The position numbers were made by a program, and so were the translations under genes. The notes beneath the pieces are model-generated. The model searched no databases and was not told where the DNA came from. It saw nothing but the letters and a program-made list of their open reading frames with translations. Positions 37,249-46,751 of a DNA stretch of 60,525 nt are shown one piece after another. This stretch comes from Thraustochytrium sp. TN22. Taxonomy: Eukaryota; Sar; Bigyra; Thraustochytrida; Thraustochytriidae. The first letter of the stretch is position 1, and each line of letters opens with the position of its first letter. The stretch spans positions 1 through 60,525 of the forward strand of contig JABLUY010000220.1 in the NCBI GenBank assembly GCA_013306675.1. Reading direction: 5' to 3'.

Positions 37249-38920
37249 CCCAAAATGATGTTGCCTCATTAGCAATTAGGCCGCCTTATCAGACCTACTA
37301 CGCTCAAATAGCGTAGGATGCGGGGCAGTGTCCGGGCCGATGGGCCCGGTGCCGCCACTGCTGGCGGGATCAGCCGGCGCCACCGGTAAGTAGCGGACGC
37401 CCAATTGGACTGGCGCGCACTGGAAAGGCCGAGGCATGATCAGGCAGAGGTCAAATGGAGTCCCATGGTAGACTGCCAGGGATGGAGAGGATAGGAAATT
37501 CACTCTGCGCAAGAGCGGCACCAGTGGCCTGGGCTCTTTTACAAATTCTGATGCCTCGCGTATTGCGTTTTCGTAGCGCATCTTGACGCTCCGGACAGGC
37601 AATGACTGGGTTTGTGCTTGCGGCGACGCTTGGAGGCCCTGGAATCAGTTGGGCCTTTCGCCTCTCCGGCGGCTCTTCTCGACTCAAGCGTCTCCTGTAT
37701 CGCATCACTGGTTACGAGCGGTGTGTTCGCAGCCGACATCACGCTGGCGGGCTTGAGAGAGTTCTCGTTGAGTCGCCTTGTCTTGGCTTCCACGCCAGCT
37801 GCCCTCTTCTGCATGTCTTTGCATAGAGCTAGCATCAGGTCCATGTCGATGGCGCTCGATCTCGCTGGGCTCGGCAGCCTGCTGACCGTGTCAAACCACC
37901 ACTTGATGTTTTCGCTGTTGAGCCAGCTCTGTAGGCGCCGGTCTGACGGCCGCGGCTTAGCCTTGACGAGGTTGAGCACGTTCTTCTGCGCCGGACGAGC
38001 CAGCCCATGTACCAACGCTTGGGCGCTGAGAACTTCGCAGTCCCGCTGAAGTAGAGCTTTGCGTGCTCACGCACCCGGCCCTCGTCTGGGTGCTGGTTCG
38101 CACGCCCAGACCTTGTCTGGGTGCTGGTTCATGGCCTGGGCGACTGGGCGAAGAGGACTGCATCGAGGAGCGCACTCTCCCCAGCATCGTCGATAGCTCG
38201 ACTGCGACCACGGGACCTAAGTCCACGCCGCTTGCGCACCCACCTGCTGAGCACCTGTTGGCTCACGGAGATCCCGGTCACCTTCTTGAAGTAGTCTCAG
38301 GCATCGGACTGTGTTAGAGAGTCACAGGCTGCATCTTCAATGGCTTGCTCCAGTTTGGCCTTCTTGTCTGCTCCTCCGATGAGCGGATCTGGTAGTCGAT
38401 AGACCCTAAGGTGTGCTGAGCCACGTCCAACGAGAGCTCATCCCTCTCCACTAGCCTCAAGGAGCGCTCTCGCTTACCCTGGAGGTCACAGTGCATCCTT
38501 TCCTCCTGTCCACAAAAACCTAGAGATACTTCACCTTCTCCTTTGGCGCCAAGAAAGCCTTGTACATGTTCAATATAAGTGCTTCTCCTTTCGTACCGAT
38601 CACACGCTTTCCCTTGATGTGCTTTGTATCGGAATCCACGTACATCTTGGCCGTCTCCTCGACCATGGCGTGACGGGCCTCCTTGTTCTTGGTGCTCTGC
38701 AGCACCAACAAACAATCACGTGGCGGCCGGAAGTCGGAAATTTTACACAGCAACCCACCCACATCCTTGTGCTCACAGTCCTCGAGCGCCGCGCCAAGCG
38801 ATAGCGCTCGCGCGCGCTCGCGCGCGCGGCCAGACGCCGTCGCGCGCGCAGCCAAAGCGATCTGTCTGCTTGGCTCCCTTCAAAGATACAATTGAGGCTT
38901 AGCAGGGCACTCCATTTGGG
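37249..38920 (-). mobile_element. Relic of a DNA transposon (CENP-B/Tc5-type DNA-binding region)
   Basis: A roughly 1.7-kb block of visibly lower GC and different codon use than everything around it. Minus-strand fragments in different frames read consecutively. One is an HTH-like stretch (KLEQAIEDA, then GISVSQQVLSRWVRKRRG, about 38345-38190). Next comes EHAKLYFSGTAKFSAPKRWY and MGWLVRR (about 38070-37990), which resembles the second half of a CENP-B/Tc5-type DNA-binding domain. The last is KNVLNLVKAKPRPSDRRLQ in another frame. A weak inverted similarity (37249-37273 against 38896-38920) might be terminal repeats. No DDE catalytic core is identified, so the class is tentative. Confidence 0.5.
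37539..38855 (-). pseudogene. Frameshifted transposase-like coding remnant
   Basis: Three minus-strand open segments (38855-38520, 38715-38314, 38015-37539) are joined only by frame changes and at least one in-frame stop (TGA after QSDA near 38300). A frameshift near 37990 splits the MGWLVRR and KNVLNLVK segments. A 31-bp periodic tandem duplication (GTCTGGGTGCTGGTTC at 38084 and 38115) adds further disruption. The protein is not reconstructable as one frame. Its relation to CENP-B/Tc5-type DNA-binding regions is pattern-based. Confidence 0.55.
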
Positions 38921-39714
38921 CCTGGGGAAATTTGGCTATAAGCAGGCAACGCCAATTCGGGATGCCGCTGGTAGCTTCCTTCCTTGCTTCTGCGTGCAGC
39001 GTGCTTACGTGCTCCGCAGCTGGCGACATGTCCGCGAGACTCCGGGACCCTGCGCAGTGAGCGAGCGCCACGCGTTCGGGCGGCCGGGCCGCGACTCCTT
39101 CAAGTTCACGAACCTCACGTTGCCGGCCAGTATCTTACTAGTTGGCTCACGCTCTTGGACCCAAGACGGGCACAAGGCGCATCGCCGCGCCGCCCTGCGC
39201 CGTGCCGCGCCGCGCCGCGCCGCGCCGCGTCGACGCGGTCTACGGGGCACGCGACAGCTACCCTGCGCGTTCAGGCCGCGCTGTTGAATCGCTCTGTGAG
39301 TTGACTTGAGAGCGGCCTCCGTGGTGGAGGAGCTCGCGTTTTGTTGACTCGCTTTTGACTCGCTTTTCGGCGCTTTTCGCCAAGTTGTCGGCTGAGAGGG
39401 GAGCCGGGGGTGTCCCGACGGGGCTCCACCTGACCTCTTATCACGGCAAAACTCGAAAATTGGCAACAACAACATCTTTTGGTTTTTGCCAAGTAACCTG
39501 GTACCCCCCCCCCCGCGTAGGCCAGAGGATAGAATGAATGAATAGGCGGACGGTGAAAACAAGGGTGAGGAAGCAAGAGCAAGCACGCGAACACGCTTAA
39601 CGCAAAGCGCGCTAGGGACGCAAAGCATGCGTACAATCACGCTCGCGCATGTCGCGAAGCAAATGCTCGGATCGCGCTTGACGCTCGCTTTCAGCACCCT
39701 TGGTTTGATCCCGA
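38921..39714. other. Gene-free interval left of the three-exon gene
   Basis: Mixed composition, with a CCGCG-type run (39205-39232) and an 11-C homopolymer (39504-39514). It contains the 3' flank of the minus-strand membrane-protein gene. A minus-strand frame at 39005-39697 is open but shows no recognisable protein. Confidence 0.55.
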
Positions 39715-40911
39715 TTAGCCGCTGACGTGGTAGACCGGCGTGCTGACAACGAGCGGCTTGAGGCCAATGGCGCGCTGCAGGCGGTTCTTCATCTCGGTGT
39801 TGCCGATGGTGCCAAAGGACCAGGGCGGCGCCTGGCGCACGCAGCGCAGCGCCACGCTACGCAGGTAGTCCTTCCGCATGAAGGCGATGCGGCTGGCGAC
39901 CGATGCGTTCGGCTGGTTGTAAATGTTGTAGCCCAGCAGGTGGATCGGACTCGTGAGGAACTGCACGGCCAGCGGCAGCGCCACCTGCGCGTAGTAGTAC
40001 CCATTGTCCGTGTAGTCGCTCAGCATGCCGCCCACAATGGGCGGCAGCGTGAAGAAGCAGCTCATGGAGATGGCGTCGCGCGTCAGCCAAGCCGCGTACG
40101 CGCCCATGGGCACGCCCGACGGTACCGAGGACCCAAACAGCTGCGCGAAAGCGCGGTCCTTCATCATCGAGGCGCCCGTGTTGGTCACGGTCGTGGTGGC
40201 CAGCTTCGGCATGGCCGGGTCCGACTGTGTGCCGTCGTCGCGCCGCCGCGCCACGCCGTGTCAGCTCGCGTCCTCCCTCGTGCGCTGCTGGCGACCTCAA
40301 CCTACCTTGCGGAGCCCGCAGATGGTGTCCACCAAGTTCGCGGCGCAGTAGGTGCCGCCGTACACGGCCCACACGTAGAAGAACTGCGGCCCGCGCAGAT
40401 ACGTCAGCGGGCGCGCCGCATACTCGCGGAGCGCGCCGAAGAAGCTCGGCCACAGGCTTCGCTTGCCCGAGGCGCTCTCCGCGAGCGCGCGGTCCACGGC
40501 GCTGATGACCGGCGTCACGGCGGCGCCGGCCACCGCGCTGCGCACCGTCGCCAAACGGGCCAGGCCATCCAGTGCGTCAGTCCTCGCGCTCTTCGAGTCC
40601 TCGCGCTCTTCGAGTCCTCCCTCCCTGCCGCGCCGCGCCGCTCCGCGCCGCGCCGCGCCGCGCCGCGCCGCGCCTCTCACGCGGCTCGCGGCTCGCGGCT
40701 CGCGGGTGGCAGGCAGCCCGGCATATCCGCGAGCGCGCGCAGCTGCGTCATGCCCTGCCGCGCTGCCCTGCCGCGGGCGCGCCGTCGCTGCCGCTGCCGC
40801 TGCCGCTGCCGCTGCCGCTGCCGCCGCCGCCTCGCCGTCGCGCTGCCTCACCTACCCTGCCGTCGCGTCGCACGCGAAGCGCGAGAAGACCTCCTGAAAG
40901 TCCGCGCCCAT
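39715..40911 (-). CDS. Three-exon membrane protein of unknown function (40911-40856, 40582-40306, 40224-39715)
   Basis: 280 aa after removing two introns I infer: 40855-40583 (273 nt, GTAGGT donor, GCGAG acceptor) and 40305-40225 (81 nt, GTAGGT donor, CACAG acceptor). Splice phases agree (exon 1 ends two bases into a Gly codon; intron 2 is phase 0). Exon 1 encodes MGADFQEVFSRFACDATA. Exon 2 contains PLTYLRGPQFFYVWAVYGGT and YCAANLVDTI. Exon 3 has TRDAISMSCFFTLPPIVGGM and PLAVQFLTSPIHLLGYN. Several hydrophobic helices and the arrangement resemble a fungal/stramenopile orphan family with mitochondrial-carrier-like character; no function is known to me. Intron 1 is filled with GCGCC and GCCGCT repeats. 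Confidence 0.75.
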
Positions 40912-41892
40912 GCTGCTGGCGTGCTGGTCCTCGTGCGGCTCGCTCTCGTTGCGGGTCTGCGCCGCCGTCGCCCTGGGCGACTCTAGCGCCGGTGCCCGTG
41001 CCCGTGGCGTGCCGCGCTGCGCCGGGGCTCGCGCCGCGCCGCGCCGCCGCGCTGCCGCTCGCGCTCGGGTCCGGGCCACCAAGCGCGCAGCCGGGCTCCG
41101 GGTCTGCGCGCTGTGCGGCGGCGGCAGCAGCAGCAGCAGGAGCAGCTGCAAGGGGTTTGTGCGCGTGCAGTGCCAGTGGGCGCCGGTGACGCACCGGCGC
41201 AGCTGCTGCTGCTCAGCTGCTGCTGCCAGCTGCCAGCTGCTGCTGCCACTGCACGCCGCTGCGGGCCGGGGTGTGGATGGCGGGCGGCGGCGGCGCTGGT
41301 GGGCAGCTCAGCACCGCACAGAACAGAAAGCATGCAGGCAGGCAGCAGGCGCGTGGTAGGGTACCCTGGTACGCTGGCAAGTTCCTAACTAATTTTGTCA
41401 CATCGGCCTCGGCTGCCAGGCACTGCGGCCAGCACTGCACGGCCACGGGCACGCACGTGGCACGCACGTAGCCACGGGGCCCGGGCGCCAGCCTTCGCCA
41501 GCCTTCTTGTGCAAGAGCGTGCAGGCAACAGGAGTGCTGGCTGCTCCTGGCGTGTGTGCCGAGTGGCGCAAAGCGAACCTTTGTTTTGTGGATTGGTTGT
41601 ACAAATTGGAGCCCGGCAACTTGAAGCCCGGCGAGCCGGCCCGGCGCGGGGAAAGTGCGGCGAGATTGGACGATCGATCGACTGGCGGGAGAGACGGTTT
41701 TATCCACAGTCAGTCAGGGCAAAAGAGAGACTCGTCAAGAGGCGGCTTGCGAGAAACTACGTGCGCGCAGAGCTCTCCATGAGCGATGCTTGCGGGCAGA
41801 GTCTGCGTTGCCGTGCTGACTGACTGACTCGCTGGCTGGCGGACTGGCTGATCGCAGAGATTGCCTTCTTGCGTTGGCGGCTGAGTGTCAAG
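40912..41892. other. Gene-free interval between two minus-strand genes
   Basis: The first part is Ala/Arg-coding GC-rich DNA with short GCAGCA runs (about 41115-41150 and 41205-41255). The second part is mixed sequence with a GACTGACTGACT run (41815-41830). Open frames on both strands are without family features. It would hold the promoter of the three-exon gene and the 3' UTR of the folate-receptor-like gene. Confidence 0.55.
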
Positions 41893-42675
41893 TCAGTCGC
41901 GCTTGGCCCGCCGACCACGGGCGAGGAGAGAGCGAACGCCATTGACGGCCATGCCGACAACTAAGACGAGGCCGCCACACACCAGCGCCTTGGAGACGTT
42001 GGAGAGCCGCCAAAAGGACTTCATGTAGCGCCGCGCCTGGCGTGCCCAAGGATGCTGCGCGAAGGAGAAGCCAGCCCGCGGCTCCGCCGGCGGCGGCTCC
42101 TCGCGCACGCCCACGGCGTTCGGGTCGGCGTGCCCGTCATAGCAGGCCTCGTTGCTGATGGATAGCCCGTAGCTCGTGCACAGCGCCGCGCCCGACGCGT
42201 GGTAGTCCGCGAGCCGCGCACATACGAGGCTGTCGTCTAGGCACGGCACGAGGCGGTCGCCCGAGGCCGGCCCCGCCGGTGCGAAGAACTCCTCGCTGCA
42301 CGCAGAGAACCAGTCCTCGCAGGTCGCCGCGCAAACGGTGCGGATACGCGCCGTACCCACGTCCGGGTCGCACGGCATGCAGAGAACGGTCTCAAAGGCC
42401 TCCGCGCAGCGCATCGAGAACCCGGCGCGCTGCGTCTGCAACCACGACGCCAGCAGCGCGTCCGAGTCAGCCTTGGAGCAGCACGTCTTGCGCTCGAACC
42501 TCGAGCATAGCGCCAGCCGCCGCCACGCCGGCGCGCTGCCGTCCGCCGCACAGCTCGCCTCCTCCGTCGCCGCCGCGCCCGCCGCACCCGCCGCGCCAAC
42601 CGCGGCCACCGCAACCGCGAGCAGCACAGCCAGCACGGCTAGCGCAGCCGACGCGGCTGCGCGGCCCTGCGCCAT
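41893..42675 (-). CDS. Folate-receptor-like Cys-rich secreted or membrane protein
   Basis: 260 aa from ATG 42675. A hydrophobic Ala/Val/Leu-rich signal peptide covers residues 1-35. The lumenal part has the Cys pattern of the folate/riboflavin-binding receptor family: RKTCCSKADSDALL, then FETVLCMPCDPDVG, VCAATCEDWFSACSEEFF, CTSYGLSISNEACYDG. A C-terminal hydrophobic helix (ALVCGGLVLVVGMAVNGV) followed by Arg/Lys-rich residues indicates a type I membrane anchor. In animals this fold binds folates or acts as sperm-egg receptor; ligand here unknown. The frame is open upstream to 42978, but only the chosen start places the signal peptide at the N-terminus. Confidence 0.78.
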   Translation of the reverse strand: MAQGRAAASAALAVLAVLLAVAVAAVGAAGAAGAAATEEASCAADGSAPAWRRLALCSRFERKTCCSKADSDALLASWLQTQRAGFSMRCAEAFETVLCMPCDPDVGTARIRTVCAATCEDWFSACSEEFFAPAGPASGDRLVPCLDDSLVCARLADYHASGAALCTSYGLSISNEACYDGHADPNAVGVREEPPPAEPRAGFSFAQHPWARQARRYMKSFWRLSNVSKALVCGGLVLVVGMAVNGVRSLLARGRRAKRD

Positions 42676-43604
42676 CGCCGCCGCCGCCGCCGCCACCGCC
42701 CGCGCACGCCGCCACCCGCGCGCCGTGCGGTCGCGACTTGGCTCTTTGCGGCTGGCTGCCTCCACGGCGCTCGTGCTCATCGTTGCCACCATTGCCGACT
42801 CGGAGCTGCTGTGCTCCACGGAGCAGTACGGGTCGATCCACAGCTCGAGCAGCGCGCGGCGCAGCGCGAGAAGCGCATGGCGCGGCTTCAGCCGCAAAAC
42901 CACGCAGCGCGAGTGACCTTCGACTTTGAATCTCGATGGCCTTCTGTCTGTAGTAGTGCAGGTCGTAGCCAGTAGCAACGCTCATTGTCAGAGCAGCCAG
43001 AGCACGTGCGCGGCGCCAGCATCGCGGGACAGCTGCGAGGTAAGCCTGAGCTGGCCGCTGTCACGGTCTGCGTGCGTGGAAAGGCAATGCACGCCACGGA
43101 CTCGCGAGACTTTTTTCTGTGGCATCATGCCATCACCGGCGGTTGTCCCTGAGAGACACAGCGCACAGCCGGCACCTCAAAAGGGGTTCTTTGGCAGTTC
43201 GTCAAAGACACAAAGCGGGCTGGCCGCCGCCTCATCTGCGCGCGTGGCAAGGCAAGGCAGCGATCGTCTCCGGCTTTCCGGCTTTCCGACTTGCATCATC
43301 GTGGCATTAGCCTCTCAAATGCAGGCGCACCCAGGCTCGGCTTCTGAGCTGGGCTTCTCAGCACGTGCATCCCGCTGTGATCCAAGTCCCTGGCGACGAC
43401 CTGGCGCGCACAGCAAGCCTTCTTCATGAATGTCGTTCTCGCCGTCGCTCACTGGCACTGCTCGCCGTCGTTGCGCCTTCAAGCTGGTCTCGAGCGGCGC
43501 CGCTCGTGCAGTGCCGTCGTCTCACGTCTCGTCCCGCACTGCACGTGTGTGTGGCCAGGACGACTCGGACTCGGAGAGGCAAAAAGCAAACGCGGCGCCG
43601 CAAG
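42676..43604. other. Divergent promoter interval
   Basis: About 930 bases between the folate-receptor-like gene (-) and the F-box/JmjC gene (+). GCCGCCGCC low complexity lies near 42680-42710. The rest is mixed sequence without repeats, RNA genes or credible frames. Confidence 0.55.
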
Positions 43605-45062
43605 ATGGGGTCTGGCGGCGAGGGCGCGACGGCGGCCGCGGCGACGGCGGCCGCGGCGATGGCGACAGCGGCGCACCCGCTGGGCGTGCAGCCTGCCGCG
43701 AACGCGCTGGTGCTGGATGCCGAGGCGGTGGCAGCGGCGCGGCGCGGACGGCGCGGGCTCGGACGGCTGGCGGGCATACCGGAGGACGCGCTGCTGGCGG
43801 CGCTCGGGTGGCTGGACGCGCGCGACCTGGCGGCCGTGGGATGCACCAGCAGGGTGGCCTTCGCCTACGCCGCGGCGGACTTTCTGTGGCGCGACCTGGC
43901 GCTGGCAAGCTGGACGCCGGCCGCGCCGCTCCGCTTTGAGGGCTCCTGGCGCCTCAGCGTGCTGGGCAGCGAGCCCAGATACGAGCCGGCCAAGAACGCC
44001 GTCGTGCTGTCAGACGCGCTGTTTCGACCGTTTCTGTACGGGGCCGTCGAGGTCTCGCCAACCTGGCTCAAGCGCGAGGCCGTCGAGGTGCGCGAGGCCG
44101 CGGACCTGAGCGTGGATGACTTCGTGCGCGATTTCGAGGCGCCGAACCGGCCCGTGCTCATCCGCGGCGCGCTGCGCGGCTCGTGGCGTGCCTTTGATGC
44201 CTGGGGCGACGCGCCGCTGCACGACGGCCGACGCCCCAGCCTGCGCTCGCTCGAGGGCCGCCAGGAGGCCTTCCGCGTCGGCCCGGTCGACATGCGCCTC
44301 TGCGACTTCTTGCAGTACTCGGAGAACCAGCGCGAGGAGAACCCGCTCTACCTCTTCGACTGCAAGTTCGCTGAGCGCGAGCCGACGCTCGCCACGGACT
44401 ACCAAGTGCCGATCTACTTTCGCAACACGCCCGAGCACCCGGACCGCGATCTCTTCGAGAGCATGGGCGCCGAGCGCCGCCCCGATTATCGCTGGCTCAT
44501 CGCCGGCGCCGCGCACTCCGGCAGCAAGTGGCACGTCGACCCGAACGGCACGCACGCCTGGAATGCTGTTGTTTCCGGCTCCAAGCGCTGGCTCATGTAC
44601 CCGCCCGGATCCCCGCCGCCCGGCGTCACGCCCAGCGATGACGGCGCCGACGTCGCGCAGCCTGTCTCCCTGCTCGAGTGGTTCGTGCAGTTCTACGATA
44701 AGCAGACCGCGCCCATCGAGTTCACCGCGCAAGCGGGCGACCTCGTGTTCGTGCCCTCGCGATGGTGGCACTGCGTGCTCAACATCGACGCCTGCGTTGC
44801 CATGACGCAGAACTACATCTCCAAGACCAACCTGCGTTCCTCGCTGCGCCTCATGCGCGACCGTCCGCACCAGGTCTCGGGCTTGCCCGAGGACCGCAGC
44901 CGCGAGGCGCTCTACGACGAGTTCCGCGCGGCGCTCTCCAAGCAGCACGCGTCACTCCTCGACGCCTTTGACGCCGACGAGGCCGACGCCGCCTCGCGCA
45001 AGAAGGCACGTACCGTGTCCAAGGCGCCCGAGGACCTCGCATTTTCCTTTGGCTTCTTTTGA
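43605..45062 (+). CDS. F-box and JmjC domain protein (JMJD6-like Fe(II)/2OG dioxygenase)
   Basis: 485 aa from ATG 43605 (MGSGGEG). An F-box occupies about residues 55-105 (IPEDALLAALGWLDARDLAAVGC). A cupin-type JmjC domain follows, with iron ligands H310 and D312 (KWHVDPNG) and H389 (RWWHCVLN), flanked by the JMJD6-type signature THAWNAVVSGSKRWLMYPPG. Fe(II)/2-oxoglutarate hydroxylases of this type modify lysine or arginine residues of histones or splicing proteins. The F-box suggests association with SCF ubiquitin ligases; Arabidopsis JMJ21 has the same F-box plus JmjC architecture. No ATG exists in the open frame upstream. Single exon. All three iron ligands are present, so it should be active. 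Confidence 0.92.
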   Translation: MGSGGEGATAAAATAAAAMATAAHPLGVQPAANALVLDAEAVAAARRGRRGLGRLAGIPEDALLAALGWLDARDLAAVGCTSRVAFAYAAADFLWRDLALASWTPAAPLRFEGSWRLSVLGSEPRYEPAKNAVVLSDALFRPFLYGAVEVSPTWLKREAVEVREAADLSVDDFVRDFEAPNRPVLIRGALRGSWRAFDAWGDAPLHDGRRPSLRSLEGRQEAFRVGPVDMRLCDFLQYSENQREENPLYLFDCKFAEREPTLATDYQVPIYFRNTPEHPDRDLFESMGAERRPDYRWLIAGAAHSGSKWHVDPNGTHAWNAVVSGSKRWLMYPPGSPPPGVTPSDDGADVAQPVSLLEWFVQFYDKQTAPIEFTAQAGDLVFVPSRWWHCVLNIDACVAMTQNYISKTNLRSSLRLMRDRPHQVSGLPEDRSREALYDEFRAALSKQHASLLDAFDADEADAASRKKARTVSKAPEDLAFSFGFF

Positions 45063-45259
45063 TTCTCCCCCCCCCCCTCGCGCGCCGCGCCGTGTACACA
45101 AGCAATGCCTGGCAAGCTTCGCTAGCTACTAACATGTAACGTCAGTTGGAGCCTTGAGAGACCTCAGGCTGTCACCGCTTTTGATTTATGAAAAAGTTCA
45201 AGTTTGGCCAGTGGCTCGGCACGAGCCCGAGCATCTCGCTCATGGCTCGCTCGCCCACG

Positions 45260-46147
45260 TCAGCAATCCGAGACGTCCGCGGCCTGCATGTACAGCTTGG
45301 CCATGTTGTCCTTGCCAAAGGGCCGCATCGGGTCTGCGCACACGTCGAAGCGCGTCTTGGCTGCCGCGGGTTCCACCGCAGCGGCACGCACGAAGCTGGC
45401 GATCGTGCTGCGCGAGATGACCGGCATGAGCGGAGGGTGAGGAAAGTTGTCACAATGGCCCACCTGCGACCCGAAGCGCGTGCTGCTGTTTGTCAGCCCG
45501 CAAGGCTTGATGATCGTGTAGTCCAGCCCGGATGACATGAGCATGGCCTCTGCGTTGAGCTTGTAAAAGAGCATGTGCCCGCCACCCAGCGTGTCCAGCG
45601 AGCCGTCCGCCACGGTCGTACCCATGCTCGAGACGAGCACCACGTGCTTGACGCCCTGCTTGCGCGCCTCCAGGACCTGGTTGACCGTGCCACGCCAGTC
45701 CACGTCCTTGGGCGTCGCACCCTTGGGGTAGTAGTAGTGCCCGGACGAGTCCTGCCGCGGAGAGGCGCCCGTCAGGATCACCAGCCCGTGCGCGCCAGCA
45801 AGCGCGCGAGAGAGGGACTTGCGCGATGTCACGTCGCCCACGAAGATGCCCTCCTGCTCCGTGCACGCGCCGCAGTTGAGCTCCGACTGCGCCTTGGTTG
45901 CATTGCGCACAAGCGCGCGCACCGTCACGTCCGAGACGCCCGCCAGTGCGTCGTACGCGAGCTGGCCAGTGCGACCCGTAGCGCCGCTCACCACCCAGAC
46001 GGCCGCAGCTCCTTTTGGCGTCCGCAGTTGCTGCGTCCCAGCCTGCACCTCGACCTCGCCGCGCAGGGCCGCCTCGCCCGTCGCCAGGACGGCGCCCACC
46101 AGCGCCAGCACCAGCGCCGCCGTGATGCTCATCACGGAGCGCGCCAT
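45260..46147 (-). CDS. NmrA-like atypical short-chain dehydrogenase with signal peptide
   Basis: 295 aa. Residues 1-24 form a hydrophobic signal peptide or anchor (SVMSITAALVLALVGAVLATG). A Rossmann fold with GATGRTG (55-61) follows, then RALVRN, and a VLVSSMG strand before the position of the usual catalytic Tyr. This is the atypical SDR (NmrA/HSCARG/Tic62) pattern, in which members bind NAD(P)H as redox sensors or act on small molecules. The GLDYTIIKPCGLTN segment is typical of these proteins. Location could be secretory pathway or, in a plastid-bearing relative, another organelle. Substrate unknown. The 3' end converges on the F-box/JmjC gene 197 bases away. Confidence 0.87.
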   Translation of the reverse strand: MARSVMSITAALVLALVGAVLATGEAALRGEVEVQAGTQQLRTPKGAAAVWVVSGATGRTGQLAYDALAGVSDVTVRALVRNATKAQSELNCGACTEQEGIFVGDVTSRKSLSRALAGAHGLVILTGASPRQDSSGHYYYPKGATPKDVDWRGTVNQVLEARKQGVKHVVLVSSMGTTVADGSLDTLGGGHMLFYKLNAEAMLMSSGLDYTIIKPCGLTNSSTRFGSQVGHCDNFPHPPLMPVISRSTIASFVRAAAVEPAAAKTRFDVCADPMRPFGKDNMAKLYMQAADVSDC

Positions 46148-46751
46148 CTTGGCCCGCCGGCCTGGCCGTCCACCGCTTCTCTGGCGAGCCGCGCCGCACG
46201 CCGCGTCTCCGAGCCCTGCGCTGCCTGGCCCGCGAGGTCGCCGACCGAGTCCACGCGCCGCCGTGCCAGCCAGAGATTCTCAAGTCGGGCTGGCTCCGAG
46301 TCGGCTTTGGTTTTGCCAAGGGGCAGCCGCGATCATGTTGGGCCAGGTCTCGCACCTCCTCCACATGATGCACACGACCTCCTCGATCTCCGCACAACGC
46401 GAAGAATGCGTGGGAAAAGACGCTGAGCGTGCTAGCAAGAGAGTGTTATCACAGTGGCAGGCGCCCTCGGTGTCTGGATGAAAGTCCCAAGTCCGACTTA
46501 GAGTCAGAGTCCGAGTCGTCGTGCAGAAAAAAACAGTTCTCGGCATGATTGGCAGCTTGGCAGTGGCGATGTGCAGCAGGCCAAAACGACCGCCCCAAGT
46601 CCCCTGGCGAGCAGAGTCAGCAGACCTTGCGAAGAACTTCCTTTCCGGATGATGCTACCATGGTATTATTTGCACAGCACTTGAAGTTGCCACTGGCTCA
46701 GGCGAGACACGCAACCGGTGCCGAGCGAGGAGGTCCGTGGCGCCCCTTTAG
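46148..46751. other. Gene-free interval between SDR and FAD oxidoreductase genes
   Basis: About 600 bases holding the 5' flank of the SDR gene and the 3' flank of the FAD oxidoreductase, both on the minus strand. A GAGTCNGAGTCNGAGT run lies at 46500-46515. The minus-strand frame continuing past the SDR start is out of frame with it. No gene seen. Confidence 0.55.

Noticed and set aside
36804-37316. 170-codon plus-strand ORF with a hydrophobic start
   Set aside because: The first 25 residues look signal-like but the rest has no conserved or ordered features, and the interval is otherwise repeat DNA.
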